From: Runella sp.
Lineage (GTDB): Bacteria; Bacteroidota; Bacteroidia; Cytophagales; Spirosomataceae
Length of the DNA stretch: 33,313 nucleotides
Direction of reading: 5' to 3'
NCBI GenBank assembly: GCA_023254175.1
Contig: JALQYJ010000128.1
Location: 1-33,313 of the forward strand
The number at the start of each line of letters is the position of its first letter. Position 1 is the first letter of the stretch. A program made the position numbers and the translations under genes. Below, piece by piece: positions 1-8,085 of the stretch. The notes below the pieces were generated by a model, which saw only the letters and a program-made list of their open reading frames with translations, made no database searches and was not told where the DNA came from.

Positions 1-431
1 CGATTGTCTTTTTGAGGGACTTGCCCCGTTACAATCTTTGCCGTAACCTCATTTTCTGATACTTCGAGTTTGCCTACCATCCCAGCCGCTCGGTGACCAG
101 GAACGGAGCAGTAGTAGATGTCATTTTCTTGGGCGGTGAAAACTAGCGTGGCAATGGCTCCTTTTTCGAGAATGGTTTTACTTTTAAGTGCCAATTTCTC
201 AAGGGCAATGTCATGGGTCATTAATTCTCCATTGACAATTTTGAGTCGAATCCGTTCGCCTTTTTTGGCACGAAGTGTTGGATTCTTAGCCCCGTCGGCC
301 GCAAAGTACCCAAGCATGGTTGCTTCGAGGGTAAATTCACGGTCTATTTTTTCAGAGTCCTGAGAAAAACTAGAGAGCGAGAAACAAAAAAATGCGCAGT
401 AGATAAATAGAAAGAAGCGTGAGGCGTACAT
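1..431 (-). CDS. Secreted cupredoxin-domain protein (5' part only)
   Basis: Only the first 143 codons are inside the window; the gene runs off the left edge. The start is the ATG at 431-429. Residues 1-24 form a signal peptide (hydrophobic run ending SFSQ), so the product is exported. The mature part is a plastocyanin/azurin-like fold with a full type 1 copper site visible: His73 (MTHD), then Cys108, His113 and Met118 in YYCSVPGHRAAGM. Family knowledge: such domains carry single electrons in the periplasm or on the cell surface, alone or fused to other redox or binding domains. The reading frame is still open at base 1, about 20 residues past the copper loop, so a second domain may follow; I cannot tell which. 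It follows the GHMP kinase gene on the same strand after 83 bases. Confidence 0.85.
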   Translation of the reverse strand, partial: MYASRFFLFIYCAFFCFSLSSFSQDSEKIDREFTLEATMLGYFAADGAKNPTLRAKKGERIRLKIVNGELMTHDIALEKLALKSKTILEKGAIATLVFTAQENDIYYCSVPGHRAAGMVGKLEVSENEVTAKIVTGQVPQKDN

Positions 432-438
432 GAGGGGA

Positions 439-497
439 GGGAACAGTTAGGTTTTATCGTATCTTTTATAGAAATAGTATAAAAAACAACTGTTCCC
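439..497. repeat. 10-bp inverted repeat in the leader of the cupredoxin gene
   Basis: GGGAACAGTT at 439-448 is perfectly inverted as AACTGTTCCC at 488-497, with 39 A/T-rich bases between. The pair lies in the 83-base gap between the GHMP kinase stop and the cupredoxin ATG, starting 8 bases upstream of that ATG. It could be an mRNA hairpin or a pair of protein binding sites. The wide loop and the lack of a U-tract argue against a simple terminator. Confidence 0.4.
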
Positions 498-514
498 CCA
501 AAATTACTCATTTA

Positions 515-1594
515 TTACTTTTCTATTCGTGTGCCTTCGTCGACATAAATAATATAAGGGCTACCACCCTCACTTTTAATGGCTTCTGCAACGGCCTCAG
601 GGTTTTCGGGAGCGTACATAAACATACAACCACCGCCGCCCGAACCGTTAATTTTTCCACCCAATGCCCCCGCTTTCATGGAGGCTTCTACCATGCGGTT
701 GATTTTGTCGGTTGAAGTGCGTTTGTGATCGCGGAGGTTGATAAAATGACGATAAAGCAATTCACCAAATTGCTGGTCAAAATTTGTTGCGGTACCGTTT
801 TGAGAATCAATCAATAATTGTTTACCGTGAATCAAAATATCACGATCTTCAAGGTTTGCCTTCAATAACCCAAGTTCATCTAAACTCAAATGTGCTTTAT
901 AGTCATCAGCTTGGGCAAGGGGAGTGGTAAAGATTGAAAAAGTTGGATCAACTTGCTTTACTTTGGTAATGATGGTTTCCATTCCGTACCGACAGCGGGC
1001 AAGGATACCAAGCGTATCTTTGGGTTGTAAAGAATCACCAAGAACAAAAGCTCCTAATTTGGGCTGAAGACCTTCCACATGGATTTTGGGAACAGATTCT
1101 AAATAAATCACATTTCCGATTGCGGTCGAATAATGATCCATCATTCCACCAGGCTCGCCAAATTCGAGTACTTCGGCTTCGTTGGCGATTTCGCCTAGTT
1201 CTTTTGAGCTTAATTCTTTGGGATTATCGGCCAATCGTGCCAAAAAGTTCGCCCATGTGACAATCAAAGCCGAGGAACTTGATGTTCCTGAATTAATAGG
1301 AATATTGCCGTGAACTCTAACCTCAAAACCTTGCCCAAAGACAAAGCCACGGCGTCGAAGTACGTTGATGGTACTTCTAAAATAATCACGTTCCTTTACA
1401 TAAGGAAGAGGCTCTTCCAATAAAAAAGCTTCTTCTTCTTTCAAATCGGGGAGATGTAAGCGAACCATATAGTTGTTGCTGTTGCCTCCATCTATGCTAA
1501 TGCGCCGAGAAATAGCCGCTGCAATAACGGGCAATCCAAGGTAATCTTGATGCTCTCCAAATAGGCAAATACGGCCAGGGGTTGAAATTTTCAA
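515..1594 (-). CDS. GHMP kinase, galactokinase-like
   Basis: 359-residue small-molecule kinase of the GHMP family (galactokinase/homoserine/mevalonate/phosphomevalonate kinases). All three family motifs are visible: PGRICLFGEHQDY at residues 6-18, the phosphate-binding loop PINSGTSSSSAL at 99-110, and the C-terminal glycine motif KINGSGGGGC at 314-323. GGMMDHYSTA around 149-158 matches the galactokinase segment that holds the catalytic base, here Asp153. The motif GEHQDY and that segment favour a sugar 1-kinase over mevalonate kinase. The sequence is not a canonical GalK, so the substrate (galactose, fucose, a uronic acid or another sugar) is open. It starts 25 bases after the stop of the sugar symporter gene on the same strand, so the two probably form an import-and-phosphorylate operon. 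Confidence 0.85.
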   Translation of the reverse strand: MKISTPGRICLFGEHQDYLGLPVIAAAISRRISIDGGNSNNYMVRLHLPDLKEEEAFLLEEPLPYVKERDYFRSTINVLRRRGFVFGQGFEVRVHGNIPINSGTSSSSALIVTWANFLARLADNPKELSSKELGEIANEAEVLEFGEPGGMMDHYSTAIGNVIYLESVPKIHVEGLQPKLGAFVLGDSLQPKDTLGILARCRYGMETIITKVKQVDPTFSIFTTPLAQADDYKAHLSLDELGLLKANLEDRDILIHGKQLLIDSQNGTATNFDQQFGELLYRHFINLRDHKRTSTDKINRMVEASMKAGALGGKINGSGGGGCMFMYAPENPEAVAEAIKSEGGSPYIIYVDEGTRIEK

Positions 1595-1619
1595 AATCGT
1601 AGGTGTTTAAACGGTGTAA

Positions 1620-2840
1620 TTACCAGCTACGTTTTTTGTAACCAATGAGAGAGTAATATAAAATGAATCCATACAGTGGTAATAATAACCAGTAAGCTTG
1701 TTGGGTATTTTGGATGGAGTCAGCCACTTTTCCGTAAACAAGTGGTAAAATAGCTCCCCCTGAGATTCCCATGATTAACAGTGCCGAACCAATTTTGGTA
1801 AATTTCCCAAGGCCATCCAAAGCAAGTGGCCACATAGCAGGCCAAACAAGGGCGTTGGCAAAACCTAAAATAGCGATGCAAATGACCGATGTGAATCCAG
1901 TCGTTATAATGGCAAGGACTGTCACAATGATTCCTAAAATGGCCGATACTTTCAAGCAAGTCCCTTGCGAAACGTATTTTGGAATCAAGACAATGCCAAG
2001 GCCGTAAGCTGCAAGCATGAGCCAAAGGGTATAAGTTCCGAAAGTACTGGCTTCGCTTTCTGGGAAACCAAGTGAAATGCCGTAACTGATAATGGTATCG
2101 CCTGCGATTACTTCGGCTCCAACATAACAAAACAAGGCAATTACTCCTAAAACGAGGTTAGGAAATGCAAATACACTGCTGTGATTGGCTGTTGCCGTAT
2201 TGCCATCTTCGTCTTCCTGTTCTTCACTTACTTCAGGAAGACCTTTGGACATTTTAATAACTACTGCCAAAATTACAAGTACAGCAGTAAGAATTATATA
2301 TGGAACCTCAACTTTTTGGAGTTCATCGGTAGGTGAGGCGGCGGCTCCTCCTGCCAAAAGGAGTCCACCAAAGGTCCATTGGCTAATGATGCCAGCGAGT
2401 TTGTTGGCAATTCCTAGGAAACTGATACGCTGCGCAGCACTTTCTCGTGGCCCTAAAATCGTTGCATAGGGGTTGGATGCTGTTTGGAGAAGGGTTAGAC
2501 CAATACCAATTGTAAACAAACCCACAAGAAACAAAGGATAAGAGGCGATTTGAGCCGCAGGGATAAAAATGAGCGTTCCGACGGCCATAATGGCCAACCC
2601 CAACGACATTCCATTTTTAAAGCCTGTTCGTTTCAATACTTCTGACGAAGGAATTGCCATCAAGGTGTACGAAATAAAAAAGGCAAAAGTTACAAGGTAT
2701 GAGCTGGTGTTGTCCAGACTAAAGGCTTTCTTGAAGAAGGTGATAAGGGTACCGTTTACCCAAGTAACAAACCCGAAAACGAAAAATAACAACCCAATGA
2801 TAATCAGAGGCCCTACGTAGCTTTGATTTTGTTTTGACAT
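1620..2840 (-). CDS. Sugar/H+ symporter of the FucP family (MFS)
   Basis: 406-residue inner-membrane protein with about twelve hydrophobic segments. The FucP/GluP (fucose, glucose/galactose) subfamily is shown by the N-terminal FGFVTWVNGTLITFFKKAF region (about residues 22-40) and by TLLQTASNPYATILGPRESA near residues 117-136, the conserved loop between helices. The protein imports a hexose or deoxyhexose with protons; the exact sugar cannot be read from the sequence. The ATG follows an A/T-rich leader without a Shine-Dalgarno sequence. It is the upstream partner of the GHMP kinase gene, with 25 bases between them, so the imported sugar is probably the kinase substrate. A 118-base A/T-rich gap separates it from the SDR gene. 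Confidence 0.9.
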   Translation of the reverse strand: MSKQNQSYVGPLIIIGLLFFVFGFVTWVNGTLITFFKKAFSLDNTSSYLVTFAFFISYTLMAIPSSEVLKRTGFKNGMSLGLAIMAVGTLIFIPAAQIASYPLFLVGLFTIGIGLTLLQTASNPYATILGPRESAAQRISFLGIANKLAGIISQWTFGGLLLAGGAAASPTDELQKVEVPYIILTAVLVILAVVIKMSKGLPEVSEEQEDEDGNTATANHSSVFAFPNLVLGVIALFCYVGAEVIAGDTIISYGISLGFPESEASTFGTYTLWLMLAAYGLGIVLIPKYVSQGTCLKVSAILGIIVTVLAIITTGFTSVICIAILGFANALVWPAMWPLALDGLGKFTKIGSALLIMGISGGAILPLVYGKVADSIQNTQQAYWLLLPLYGFILYYSLIGYKKRSW

Positions 2841-2958
2841 GAGAAATAGAAGGTTTAGAAAGTAAATTCAGACCCGAAAAAATGAAAAAAAACGCGGGAT
2901 TAAAAATTTATGTTAAGTTATTTTTAAATTATTTTAAAAAATAGAAAACTAAAAGCAG

Positions 2959-3723
2959 CTAGAAACCATAAACAGAGAAACCTCCATCAACAGCTAGTAT
3001 TTGTCCACTAATATAACTAGCCGCAGGTAAACAGAGAAAGGTAATCGCATTGGCGACTTCTTCGGGCTGCCCTACGCGCTGCATGGGGGTTCGGCGTATA
3101 ATATCGTTAAGGGCATCAGGATTCGACAAGACACTTTCTGTAAGAGGGGTTTGAATGTACCAGGGAGCGACGGCATTGACTCGAATACCATCTTTGGCCC
3201 ATTCACACGCCAAGTTTCGAGTAAGTTGGTTCAAAGCCCCTTTGGTCATTCCGTAGATGGAACCACTACGAAGTGATGTGAGACCAGCTACCGATGTGAC
3301 ATTGACGACGCACCCTTTGGCAAGTTTTAGGGCTGGGTATAAACCTTTGGTTAGTAAAAAAGCTGAACGCAGATTAGTATTTAAAATATGGTCGTATTCT
3401 TCAAATGAATAAGCATCGGTTGGTTTCCTGATATTTGTTCCGACGTTATTTACCAATATATCGAGTTGTTTCCAATTATTCTGAATGTAATTAACAAGTT
3501 CTTGGATGGTGTCTTTAGAGCCTAAATCTAACGCTAAACCACTTACCTTGAAACCCTGTTGTTGATAATCAGAAACCTGATTTTTTACTTCTTCTTCGTT
3601 TCGAGCTACTAGTAAAACTTCTGCCCCCATCTTAACTAACGCCTGAATAGTTGCACGACCAATCCCTTTTGTGCCACCAGTGACTAGGGCTCGTTTTTCT
3701 TTTAATTGCCAATCGTGAATCAT
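2959..3723 (-). CDS. SDR family NAD(P)-dependent oxidoreductase, tropinone-reductase-like
   Basis: 254 residues, the usual length for a classical short-chain dehydrogenase. Visible features: the cofactor loop TGGTKGIG at 15-22, NNVG at 92-95, and the catalytic set Asn117, Ser144, Tyr157 and Lys161 (YGMTK). Near the C-terminus, [10 protein letters not shown] fits the tropinone-reductase-like subgroup. The enzyme reduces a carbonyl or oxidises an alcohol; the substrate is unknown. It is upstream of the sugar transporter on the same strand but 118 bases away, so a link to sugar metabolism is possible but unproved. It is divergent from msrB, with a 132-base shared upstream region. Confidence 0.88.
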   Translation of the reverse strand: MIHDWQLKEKRALVTGGTKGIGRATIQALVKMGAEVLLVARNEEEVKNQVSDYQQQGFKVSGLALDLGSKDTIQELVNYIQNNWKQLDILVNNVGTNIRKPTDAYSFEEYDHILNTNLRSAFLLTKGLYPALKLAKGCVVNVTSVAGLTSLRSGSIYGMTKGALNQLTRNLACEWAKDGIRVNAVAPWYIQTPLTESVLSNPDALNDIIRRTPMQRVGQPEEVANAITFLCLPAASYISGQILAVDGGFSVYGF

Positions 3724-3855
3724 TTTTTATTTGATTAAAACTTTCGATTAAATTGATGCGTTAATACAATGCTAAGTAAGTTTTTTGGAATATTACCCGC
3801 CTTAGCTAGTAATGTAGTTAATATATTTTCAATAAACTATTAAATTGAAAAAACC

Positions 3856-4332
3856 ATGAACCGCCGAATATTTCTACACTCGCTCGTCGGAACCACTTTG
3901 ATTAGCCCATTCTTATTTGGTCGGCAGCCATCACAAGAACTTAAGCGTGTGGTAAAAACAGAAGCCGAATGGAAAAAAACTCTTACGCCCATACAATTTT
4001 ATGTCACTCGGCAAAAGGGAACTGAAAGGGCATTTACAGGGCCTTACTGGAATAATAAGGAAAAAGGTATTTACAAGTGTGTTTGTTGCGGAACGCCCCT
4101 CTTTAGTTCGGATACTAAATTTGACTCAGGTACGGGTTGGCCAAGTTTTTATGCCCCACTTAACAAGAAAGTTCTTAAAGATGAAAAAGATAAGAGCTTT
4201 GGAATGGAACGCGACGAAGTTATCTGTGCTGTTTGTGATGCTCATCTTGGACACGTTTTTGATGATGGTCCTCGTCCAACGGGATTACGTTATTGTATGA
4301 ATGGTGCTGCCTTAGCTTTTGAGAAAAAATAA
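3856..4332 (+). CDS. msrB: Peptide-methionine (R)-S-oxide reductase MsrB, exported
   Basis: 158 residues. The enzyme reduces the R form of methionine sulfoxide in oxidised proteins. Two CxxC zinc pairs are visible (Cys75/Cys78 and Cys124/Cys127), with the signature [11 protein letters not shown] at 92-102, HLGHVF at 130-135 and the catalytic cysteine Cys147 in RYCMNGAAL. The usual serine after the asparagine (RYCINSAAL in many relatives) is glycine here. The first 27 residues ([15 protein letters not shown]...) form an export signal with a twin-arginine-like RR, so repair should take place outside the cytoplasm. I cannot tell Tat from Sec export. It is a single gene, convergent with the VOC gene, with one base between the two stop codons. 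Confidence 0.93.
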   Translation: MNRRIFLHSLVGTTLISPFLFGRQPSQELKRVVKTEAEWKKTLTPIQFYVTRQKGTERAFTGPYWNNKEKGIYKCVCCGTPLFSSDTKFDSGTGWPSFYAPLNKKVLKDEKDKSFGMERDEVICAVCDAHLGHVFDDGPRPTGLRYCMNGAALAFEKK

Positions 4333-4333
4333 T

Positions 4334-4723
4334 TTAAGACCGAGCAAATAGCTCAATCCAATAACCATCAGGGTCTTTGACAAAAAGTTGAGCAATTCCA
4401 TCAGGACGAGGTTTGGGAGGACGATAAGTGGCTTGTAGTTCCATTAAGTGCTGTTCCCAATCGCTTAGGTTTTCAACCTCTAACGCAAAATGATTGCTTC
4501 GTGTACCTGACACTACCAGCTCAGTGCGATCTCCAATCAAATGCAATTCTTGATGGGTACCTATCTGAAACCACGCCCCAGGGAAATCAAAAGCAGGGCG
4601 CTCGAGTTGTTTCATTTTGAGCACATTTGAGTAAAAATCACGACTAATAATAACATCAGCGACGTGTAATGCAACGTGATTGAGTTCTTTAACTTGTAGA
4701 TTCATTGAAAAAGATTCTAGCAT
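4334..4723 (-). CDS. VOC family (glyoxalase/bleomycin-resistance fold) protein
   Basis: 129 residues forming a single vicinal-oxygen-chelate domain. Likely metal ligands are His in NHVALHV (residues 16-22), a Glu or His around ELHLI, His in NHFALEV and Glu in YWIELF at the C-terminus, which is the glyoxalase I pattern. Members include lactoylglutathione lyases, dioxygenases and resistance proteins; the substrate cannot be assigned. The ATG at 4723 sits under a good promoter (4749-4778). A second in-frame ATG at 4705 begins MNLQVKELNHVA and may be the true start, because family members usually begin close to the NHVAL strand. The gene stands alone and converges on msrB. Confidence 0.8.
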   Translation of the reverse strand: MLESFSMNLQVKELNHVALHVADVIISRDFYSNVLKMKQLERPAFDFPGAWFQIGTHQELHLIGDRTELVVSGTRSNHFALEVENLSDWEQHLMELQATYRPPKPRPDGIAQLFVKDPDGYWIELFARS

Positions 4724-4748
4724 TTTAATCTAGTTTTTGACATGGTTG

Positions 4749-4778
4749 CAAAAGTAAATTTCAACTGCAAGTGTCAAG
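4749..4778 (-). promoter_or_regulatory. Bacteroidota-type promoter of the VOC gene
   Basis: On the minus strand, TACTTTTG (4756-4749) matches the -7 consensus TAnnTTTG exactly. CTTG (4778-4775) serves as the -33 element with 18 bases between them. The predicted start of transcription is about 20 bases before the ATG at 4723. Confidence 0.7.
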
Positions 4779-4796
4779 AACGTGATTCAACACTTT

Positions 4797-4830
4797 ACCT
4801 TCCCGAAAGTTTTTGAATTTTCGGGAAGGT
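4797..4830 (-). terminator. Hairpin downstream of ssb
   Basis: A 12-bp perfect stem (ACCTTCCCGAAA at 4797-4808 and its complement at 4819-4830) with a 10-base loop begins 12 bases past the ssb stop codon. The run of U after the stem on the minus strand is weak, so it may be an imperfect terminator or a 3'-end-stabilising hairpin. Confidence 0.6.
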
Positions 4831-4841
4831 AGTCGCAAACA

Positions 4842-5288
4842 TTAAAATGGTAAATCGTCGGGGCCTTCTAAAGGTGTCGGTTTAGGTGGAGAAGTAGTAG
4901 TAGGAGGTGGTGTAGGAGGCGATTGCTGTTGGGTATTGGAAGTGAACGAATTATCGCTACGACCTCCAATAAGTGTCAATGCATTGCCACGAACAGTTTT
5001 TCCCTCACGTTGTTTGCCTTCCTTATCTACCCATGTTTCTGTACGAAGTTTTCCTTCGATGTAAACTTGATTTCCTTTGCGTAAATATTGTTCGGCAATT
5101 TTTGCAAGGTTATCCCAAAGCTCAATTCGATGCCATTCTGTTTGTTCAATTTTCTCTCCGTTGCGATTGGTATAACTTTCAGAGGTTGCAATATTGAAAC
5201 GTGCTACTGCTGAGCCGTTTTCCAAGTAACGAACTTCGGGGTCACTTCCCAAATTTCCCAATAAAATTACTTTATTTACTCCAGCCAT
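4842..5288 (-). CDS. ssb: Single-stranded DNA-binding protein SSB
   Basis: 148 residues. The OB-fold begins [20 protein letters not shown] and continues through [21 protein letters not shown] and [12 protein letters not shown] to about residue 110. A Pro/Thr/Ser-rich linker (about 118-140) leads to the acidic tip DDLPF, which recruits repair and replication partners in this family. The protein coats single-stranded DNA during replication, repair and recombination. It lies 67 bases downstream of mutY on the same strand and is probably co-transcribed with it. The mutY/ssb/HU neighbourhood recurs in Bacteroidota. Confidence 0.97.
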   Translation of the reverse strand: MAGVNKVILLGNLGSDPEVRYLENGSAVARFNIATSESYTNRNGEKIEQTEWHRIELWDNLAKIAEQYLRKGNQVYIEGKLRTETWVDKEGKQREGKTVRGNALTLIGGRSDNSFTSNTQQQSPPTPPPTTTSPPKPTPLEGPDDLPF

Positions 5289-5355
5289 TGTTATAAAAAG
5301 AATTGTAGGTTATGCGTGAAAAACTGCAAGGCTTGAAGCCATGCGGATGACAAAT

Positions 5356-6420
5356 TTACTTAAAAAACATCGCTTTCCAATACGTCGAAACCAAGACAGG
5401 TTTGGGGAGTTCGTCTATTTCTTCTTGTGAAAAAAACTGAAGCGAGGGGGGAAGCTCTGAATAAAAATCCGACGGTAGTGCTACTTGCCAAAACCTTACT
5501 TGTATGCGCTGATGTGTAAGAATATGCGTGATTTTCTCACTCGGCTGGGAGACAACTGATTGATAAATAGCTTTTTGTAAAAACGAAGGTAGGGGTAGTG
5601 AATCAAGGGTAGCGTCTGGATGTTCGGTTTCAACCAAATAAAAATCATAGAGCTGCTGCCAGATGTCTCGTTCGGTACGTAGGTTCATGGCCAATTGTCC
5701 ATCTTTAGTCAAAATGAAATAATGAAAATACCTTACCCGTACTTTCGTTTTTTTGAGTTTTACGGGTAATTGAGCAACCCGACCTGTCAAATTTGCTTCG
5801 CAGACTCCTTGAAAAGGACACAAAAGGCAATCGGGTGAGGTAGGAGTACAGTGAACGGCTCCAAATTCCATGATGGCCTGATTGTACAAAGCAGGGGAGG
5901 TTTCGGAGATAAGTTCGCTGGCGAGTTGGGCGAATTTTTTCTGTCCCTCGGTACTCGCAATGTCAAGGTCAATCCCAAAAATTCGGGCGAGGACTCGGTA
6001 GACATTGCCATCTACAACTGCAACGCGCTCATCGAAGGCAAAAGAGGCAATTGCTGCTGCAGTGTACGGACCAATACCTTTTAATTTCAGCAACTCTTTA
6101 TGAGAAGCAGGAAAGACGCCATTGAGTTGATATGCAACATGTTTGGCGGTTTGGTGGAGGTTTCTAGCTCTCGAATAATATCCTAACCCTTGCCAAAGTC
6201 GAAGTACATCCTGTTCGGGGGCATTGGCTAGGTCGGTGACCGTCGGATAGGCTTCTAAAAAACGTTCATAATAGGGTAACCCTTGTACGACTCGCGTTTG
6301 TTGAAGGATGATTTCGGATAACCAAATTGGGTAGGGATTTTGTGTTTGCCGCCAGGGTAAATCACGGTGTTGGTGCGTGTACCAACGGATAAGGGTTTCA
6401 GCAAAAAACTTGTTATTCAA
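5356..6420 (-). CDS. mutY: A/G-specific adenine DNA glycosylase MutY
   Basis: 354 residues. The enzyme removes adenine mispaired with 8-oxoguanine or guanine, the last safeguard of the oxidised-guanine repair system. Visible features: Glu36 in SEIILQQT, the helix-hairpin-helix LKGIGPYTAAAI at 113-124, the catalytic Asp137 in VVDGNV, and the [4Fe-4S] cluster cysteines Cys191, Cys198, Cys201 and Cys207 with the exact C-x6-C-x2-C-x5-C spacing. Residues from about 225 to the end fit the Nudix-like domain that recognises 8-oxoguanine. It is transcribed away from the HU gene and probably leads the mutY-ssb unit. Confidence 0.97.
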   Translation of the reverse strand: MNNKFFAETLIRWYTHQHRDLPWRQTQNPYPIWLSEIILQQTRVVQGLPYYERFLEAYPTVTDLANAPEQDVLRLWQGLGYYSRARNLHQTAKHVAYQLNGVFPASHKELLKLKGIGPYTAAAIASFAFDERVAVVDGNVYRVLARIFGIDLDIASTEGQKKFAQLASELISETSPALYNQAIMEFGAVHCTPTSPDCLLCPFQGVCEANLTGRVAQLPVKLKKTKVRVRYFHYFILTKDGQLAMNLRTERDIWQQLYDFYLVETEHPDATLDSLPLPSFLQKAIYQSVVSQPSEKITHILTHQRIQVRFWQVALPSDFYSELPPSLQFFSQEEIDELPKPVLVSTYWKAMFFK

Positions 6421-6485
6421 TGAATTCGGGAGTTTTTTTTAAAAATTAAGACGAAAAACATTTTCTAAATTAGCCGAAAATGTAC

Positions 6486-6493
6486 TACTTTTG
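6486..6493 (+). promoter_or_regulatory. -7 element upstream of the HU gene
   Basis: TACTTTTG matches the Bacteroidota -7 consensus TAnnTTTG exactly. A T-rich stretch (from 6461) stands roughly where a -33 element would be, but it is not a clean TTTG. The leader to the GTG start would be about 100 bases. Confidence 0.55.
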
Positions 6494-6597
6494 TGCGCTC
6501 AAAACAAGACTTAAGTATCGTAACGCATCAGCCATGCATTACTATTGAAACTAATTTCCAACGAATAACAATTTTATAACCTTAAAGTTTAACAAAA

Positions 6598-6885
6598 GTG
6601 ACGAAAGCAGATTTAATCGCAGCAGTTGCCGACCAAACCGGCATTGAAAAGGCACACGTTTCTGAAACAGTTGAAGCGTTTTTCTCAGTAGTAAAAGATT
6701 CATTGGCAAAAGGCGAAAATATCTATGTTCGTGGGTTTGGTAGTTTTGTAAATAAAAAGCGTGCAAAGAAAGTGGCTCGTAACATTTCTAAAAACACTGC
6801 CATTGTCATTGATGAGCACTTTGTGCCAAGCTTCAAGCCAGCAAAAGTATTTGTAGAGCAAGTAAAAGGCACTAAATTGAACTAG
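6598..6885 (+). CDS. HU family DNA-binding protein
   Basis: 95 residues, the usual HU/IHF length. The start is GTG at 6598, giving MTKADLIAAVADQTGIEKA, the normal N-terminal helices of the family; no in-frame ATG gives a better N-terminus. The GFGSF motif and the beta-arm region follow. FVPSFKPAKVFVEQV is the usual C-terminal strand and helix, although the arm lacks the standard RNP stretch and reads VARNISKNTAIVIDEHF instead. The protein bends and compacts DNA as a dimer. It is followed after 41 bases by a TPR protein gene, probably in one transcript with the small basic protein gene at 7851. It is divergent from mutY. Confidence 0.93.
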   Translation: MTKADLIAAVADQTGIEKAHVSETVEAFFSVVKDSLAKGENIYVRGFGSFVNKKRAKKVARNISKNTAIVIDEHFVPSFKPAKVFVEQVKGTKLN

Positions 6886-6926
6886 TATTCACTATTATTG
6901 TTGAAAGATTTAAAGGTTAACGTGTA

Positions 6927-7772
6927 ATGAATCGCTCCATATTATTGATTATTGTGTTTGCAACGGTACTTACAGGGGGGCTGTATAGTCTACCCAAAGT
7001 AGTCGTAAATACAAAAGAGCGAAAGTTAGTTGGGGCGCAAGAAAGCACTACAACGAGCGAAGAGAAAGCTCCCAAAGAAAATTCTAGAACCTCGGTTGAA
7101 CATAGTGCGCCTTTGACATCTGATCAACAAAGCACTGTCAATAAATTATTTCAACAATATATTTCAGCAGCAGATTCAAGAACGAAGTCGGTTGCGGCTC
7201 TCAAACTTTCTGACTTTTATGTAGAAATCAAGAAATTGGATAGTGCTGCTAAGTATGCTGAACAAGTAGCTATCTTGGAACCCTCAGAATCCAACATCTT
7301 AATGGCAGGCGACCGTTATTTTAATGCGTTTGGATTTGCTGCTGATGACCAAAAACTAGCAAAATTGGGGGCAAAAGCCCGTGATTGGTATCAAAAAGCC
7401 ATTGATAAAAATCCGAATTTGCTTAACGTCAAAGCCAATTTAGCAATGACATATGTATCGACCGAAACGCCGATGCAAGGAATCATGATGTTGAGAGAGG
7501 TTTTGGCTGCCGATCCTACCAACGAAGTAGCTTTGTTTAATCTGGGAATGTTGTCGATGCGTTCAAATCAGTATGAAAAAGCAACTGAGCGTTTTCGTCA
7601 ACTCTTAAAAATCCGCCCTGAAAATACCAAGGCTCGTTTTTATTTAGGGGTATCGTTAGCACAAATCGGCAAAAACAAAGAAGCGTTAGAAGAACTAGCC
7701 ATAGTAAAAGAAAAAGAAACAGACCCGACGATTCAATCAGCGATTGCTGAGCTTGAAAAAGAATTAAAGTAA
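6927..7772 (+). CDS. Membrane-anchored TPR protein
   Basis: 281 residues. One N-terminal hydrophobic segment (about 4-23) is followed by a charged, low-complexity linker (about 35-65, Glu/Ser/Thr-rich), then TPR helices from about 72 to the end. At least three TPR-like units are visible, including ARDWYQKAIDKNPNLLNVKA and YEKATERFRQLLKIRPEN. The anchor could be an uncleaved signal, leaving the repeats in the periplasm. Its partner is unknown. It sits between HU and the small basic ribosomal-type gene, upstream of the RNase E/G, in an order I recognise from other Bacteroidota (from memory). Confidence 0.82.
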   Translation: MNRSILLIIVFATVLTGGLYSLPKVVVNTKERKLVGAQESTTTSEEKAPKENSRTSVEHSAPLTSDQQSTVNKLFQQYISAADSRTKSVAALKLSDFYVEIKKLDSAAKYAEQVAILEPSESNILMAGDRYFNAFGFAADDQKLAKLGAKARDWYQKAIDKNPNLLNVKANLAMTYVSTETPMQGIMMLREVLAADPTNEVALFNLGMLSMRSNQYEKATERFRQLLKIRPENTKARFYLGVSLAQIGKNKEALEELAIVKEKETDPTIQSAIAELEKELK

Positions 7773-7850
7773 GATTTCTTCCCCCATATCTATGGAAGCT
7801 TTTCAACTGAAACATTTAATTTTTTCATAACATTTAAAACATTTACAACT

Positions 7851-7940
7851 ATGCCTTGTGGAAAGAAAAGAAAAAGACATAAAATCGCTACGCACAAACG
7901 TAAAAAGCGTCTAAGAAAAAATCGTCATAAGAAGAAATAA
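7851..7940 (+). CDS. 29-residue basic protein, AURKAIP1/COX24 (bS22/mS38-like) family
   Basis: A very short gene with an ATG at 7851 and a TAA at 7938-7940. It encodes MPCGKKRKRHKIATHKRKKR followed by LRKNRHKKK; well over half of the residues are Lys, Arg or His. This is the pattern of the tiny Bacteroidota proteins annotated with the AURKAIP1/COX24 domain, related to mitochondrial ribosomal protein mS38 and mycobacterial bS22, which sit on the small ribosomal subunit. The ribosomal role is inferred from the family. The gene lies 78 bases after the TPR gene, is followed directly by a strong hairpin terminator, and precedes the RNase E/G gene. Confidence 0.82.
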   Translation: MPCGKKRKRHKIATHKRKKRLRKNRHKKK

Positions 7941-7951
7941 TTTCTGATTCC

Positions 7952-7981
7952 AAAACCAAGGTAAAAACGTACCTTGGTTTT
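7952..7981 (+). terminator. Terminator after the small basic protein gene
   Basis: A perfect 12-bp stem, AAAACCAAGGTA (7952-7963) with its complement at 7970-7981, and a 6-base loop, starting 11 bases past the stop codon. The U-tract comes mostly from the 3' arm (GGTTTT). It ends the HU-TPR-small-protein unit. Confidence 0.8.
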
Positions 7982-8085
7982 AGGATTTTATGTACTTCTT
8001 CAATATTTTGTCGGATTTTGAAGTTTGTTTTTAACCATTCGTATTTTCTTGCGTTTTGGTTTTCACCTTATATCCCTTCATAACA

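Noticed and set aside
118-363. 81-codon plus-strand open frame at the left end
   Set aside because: It lies fully antisense to the cupredoxin, whose frame has a signal peptide and a complete copper site. The plus-strand frame shows no protein-like pattern.
1720-2130. 136-codon minus-strand frame inside the sugar symporter gene
   Set aside because: Same strand but another frame of a clear FucP-family gene. Its product is Cys/His/Trp/Arg-rich, typical of an out-of-frame translation.
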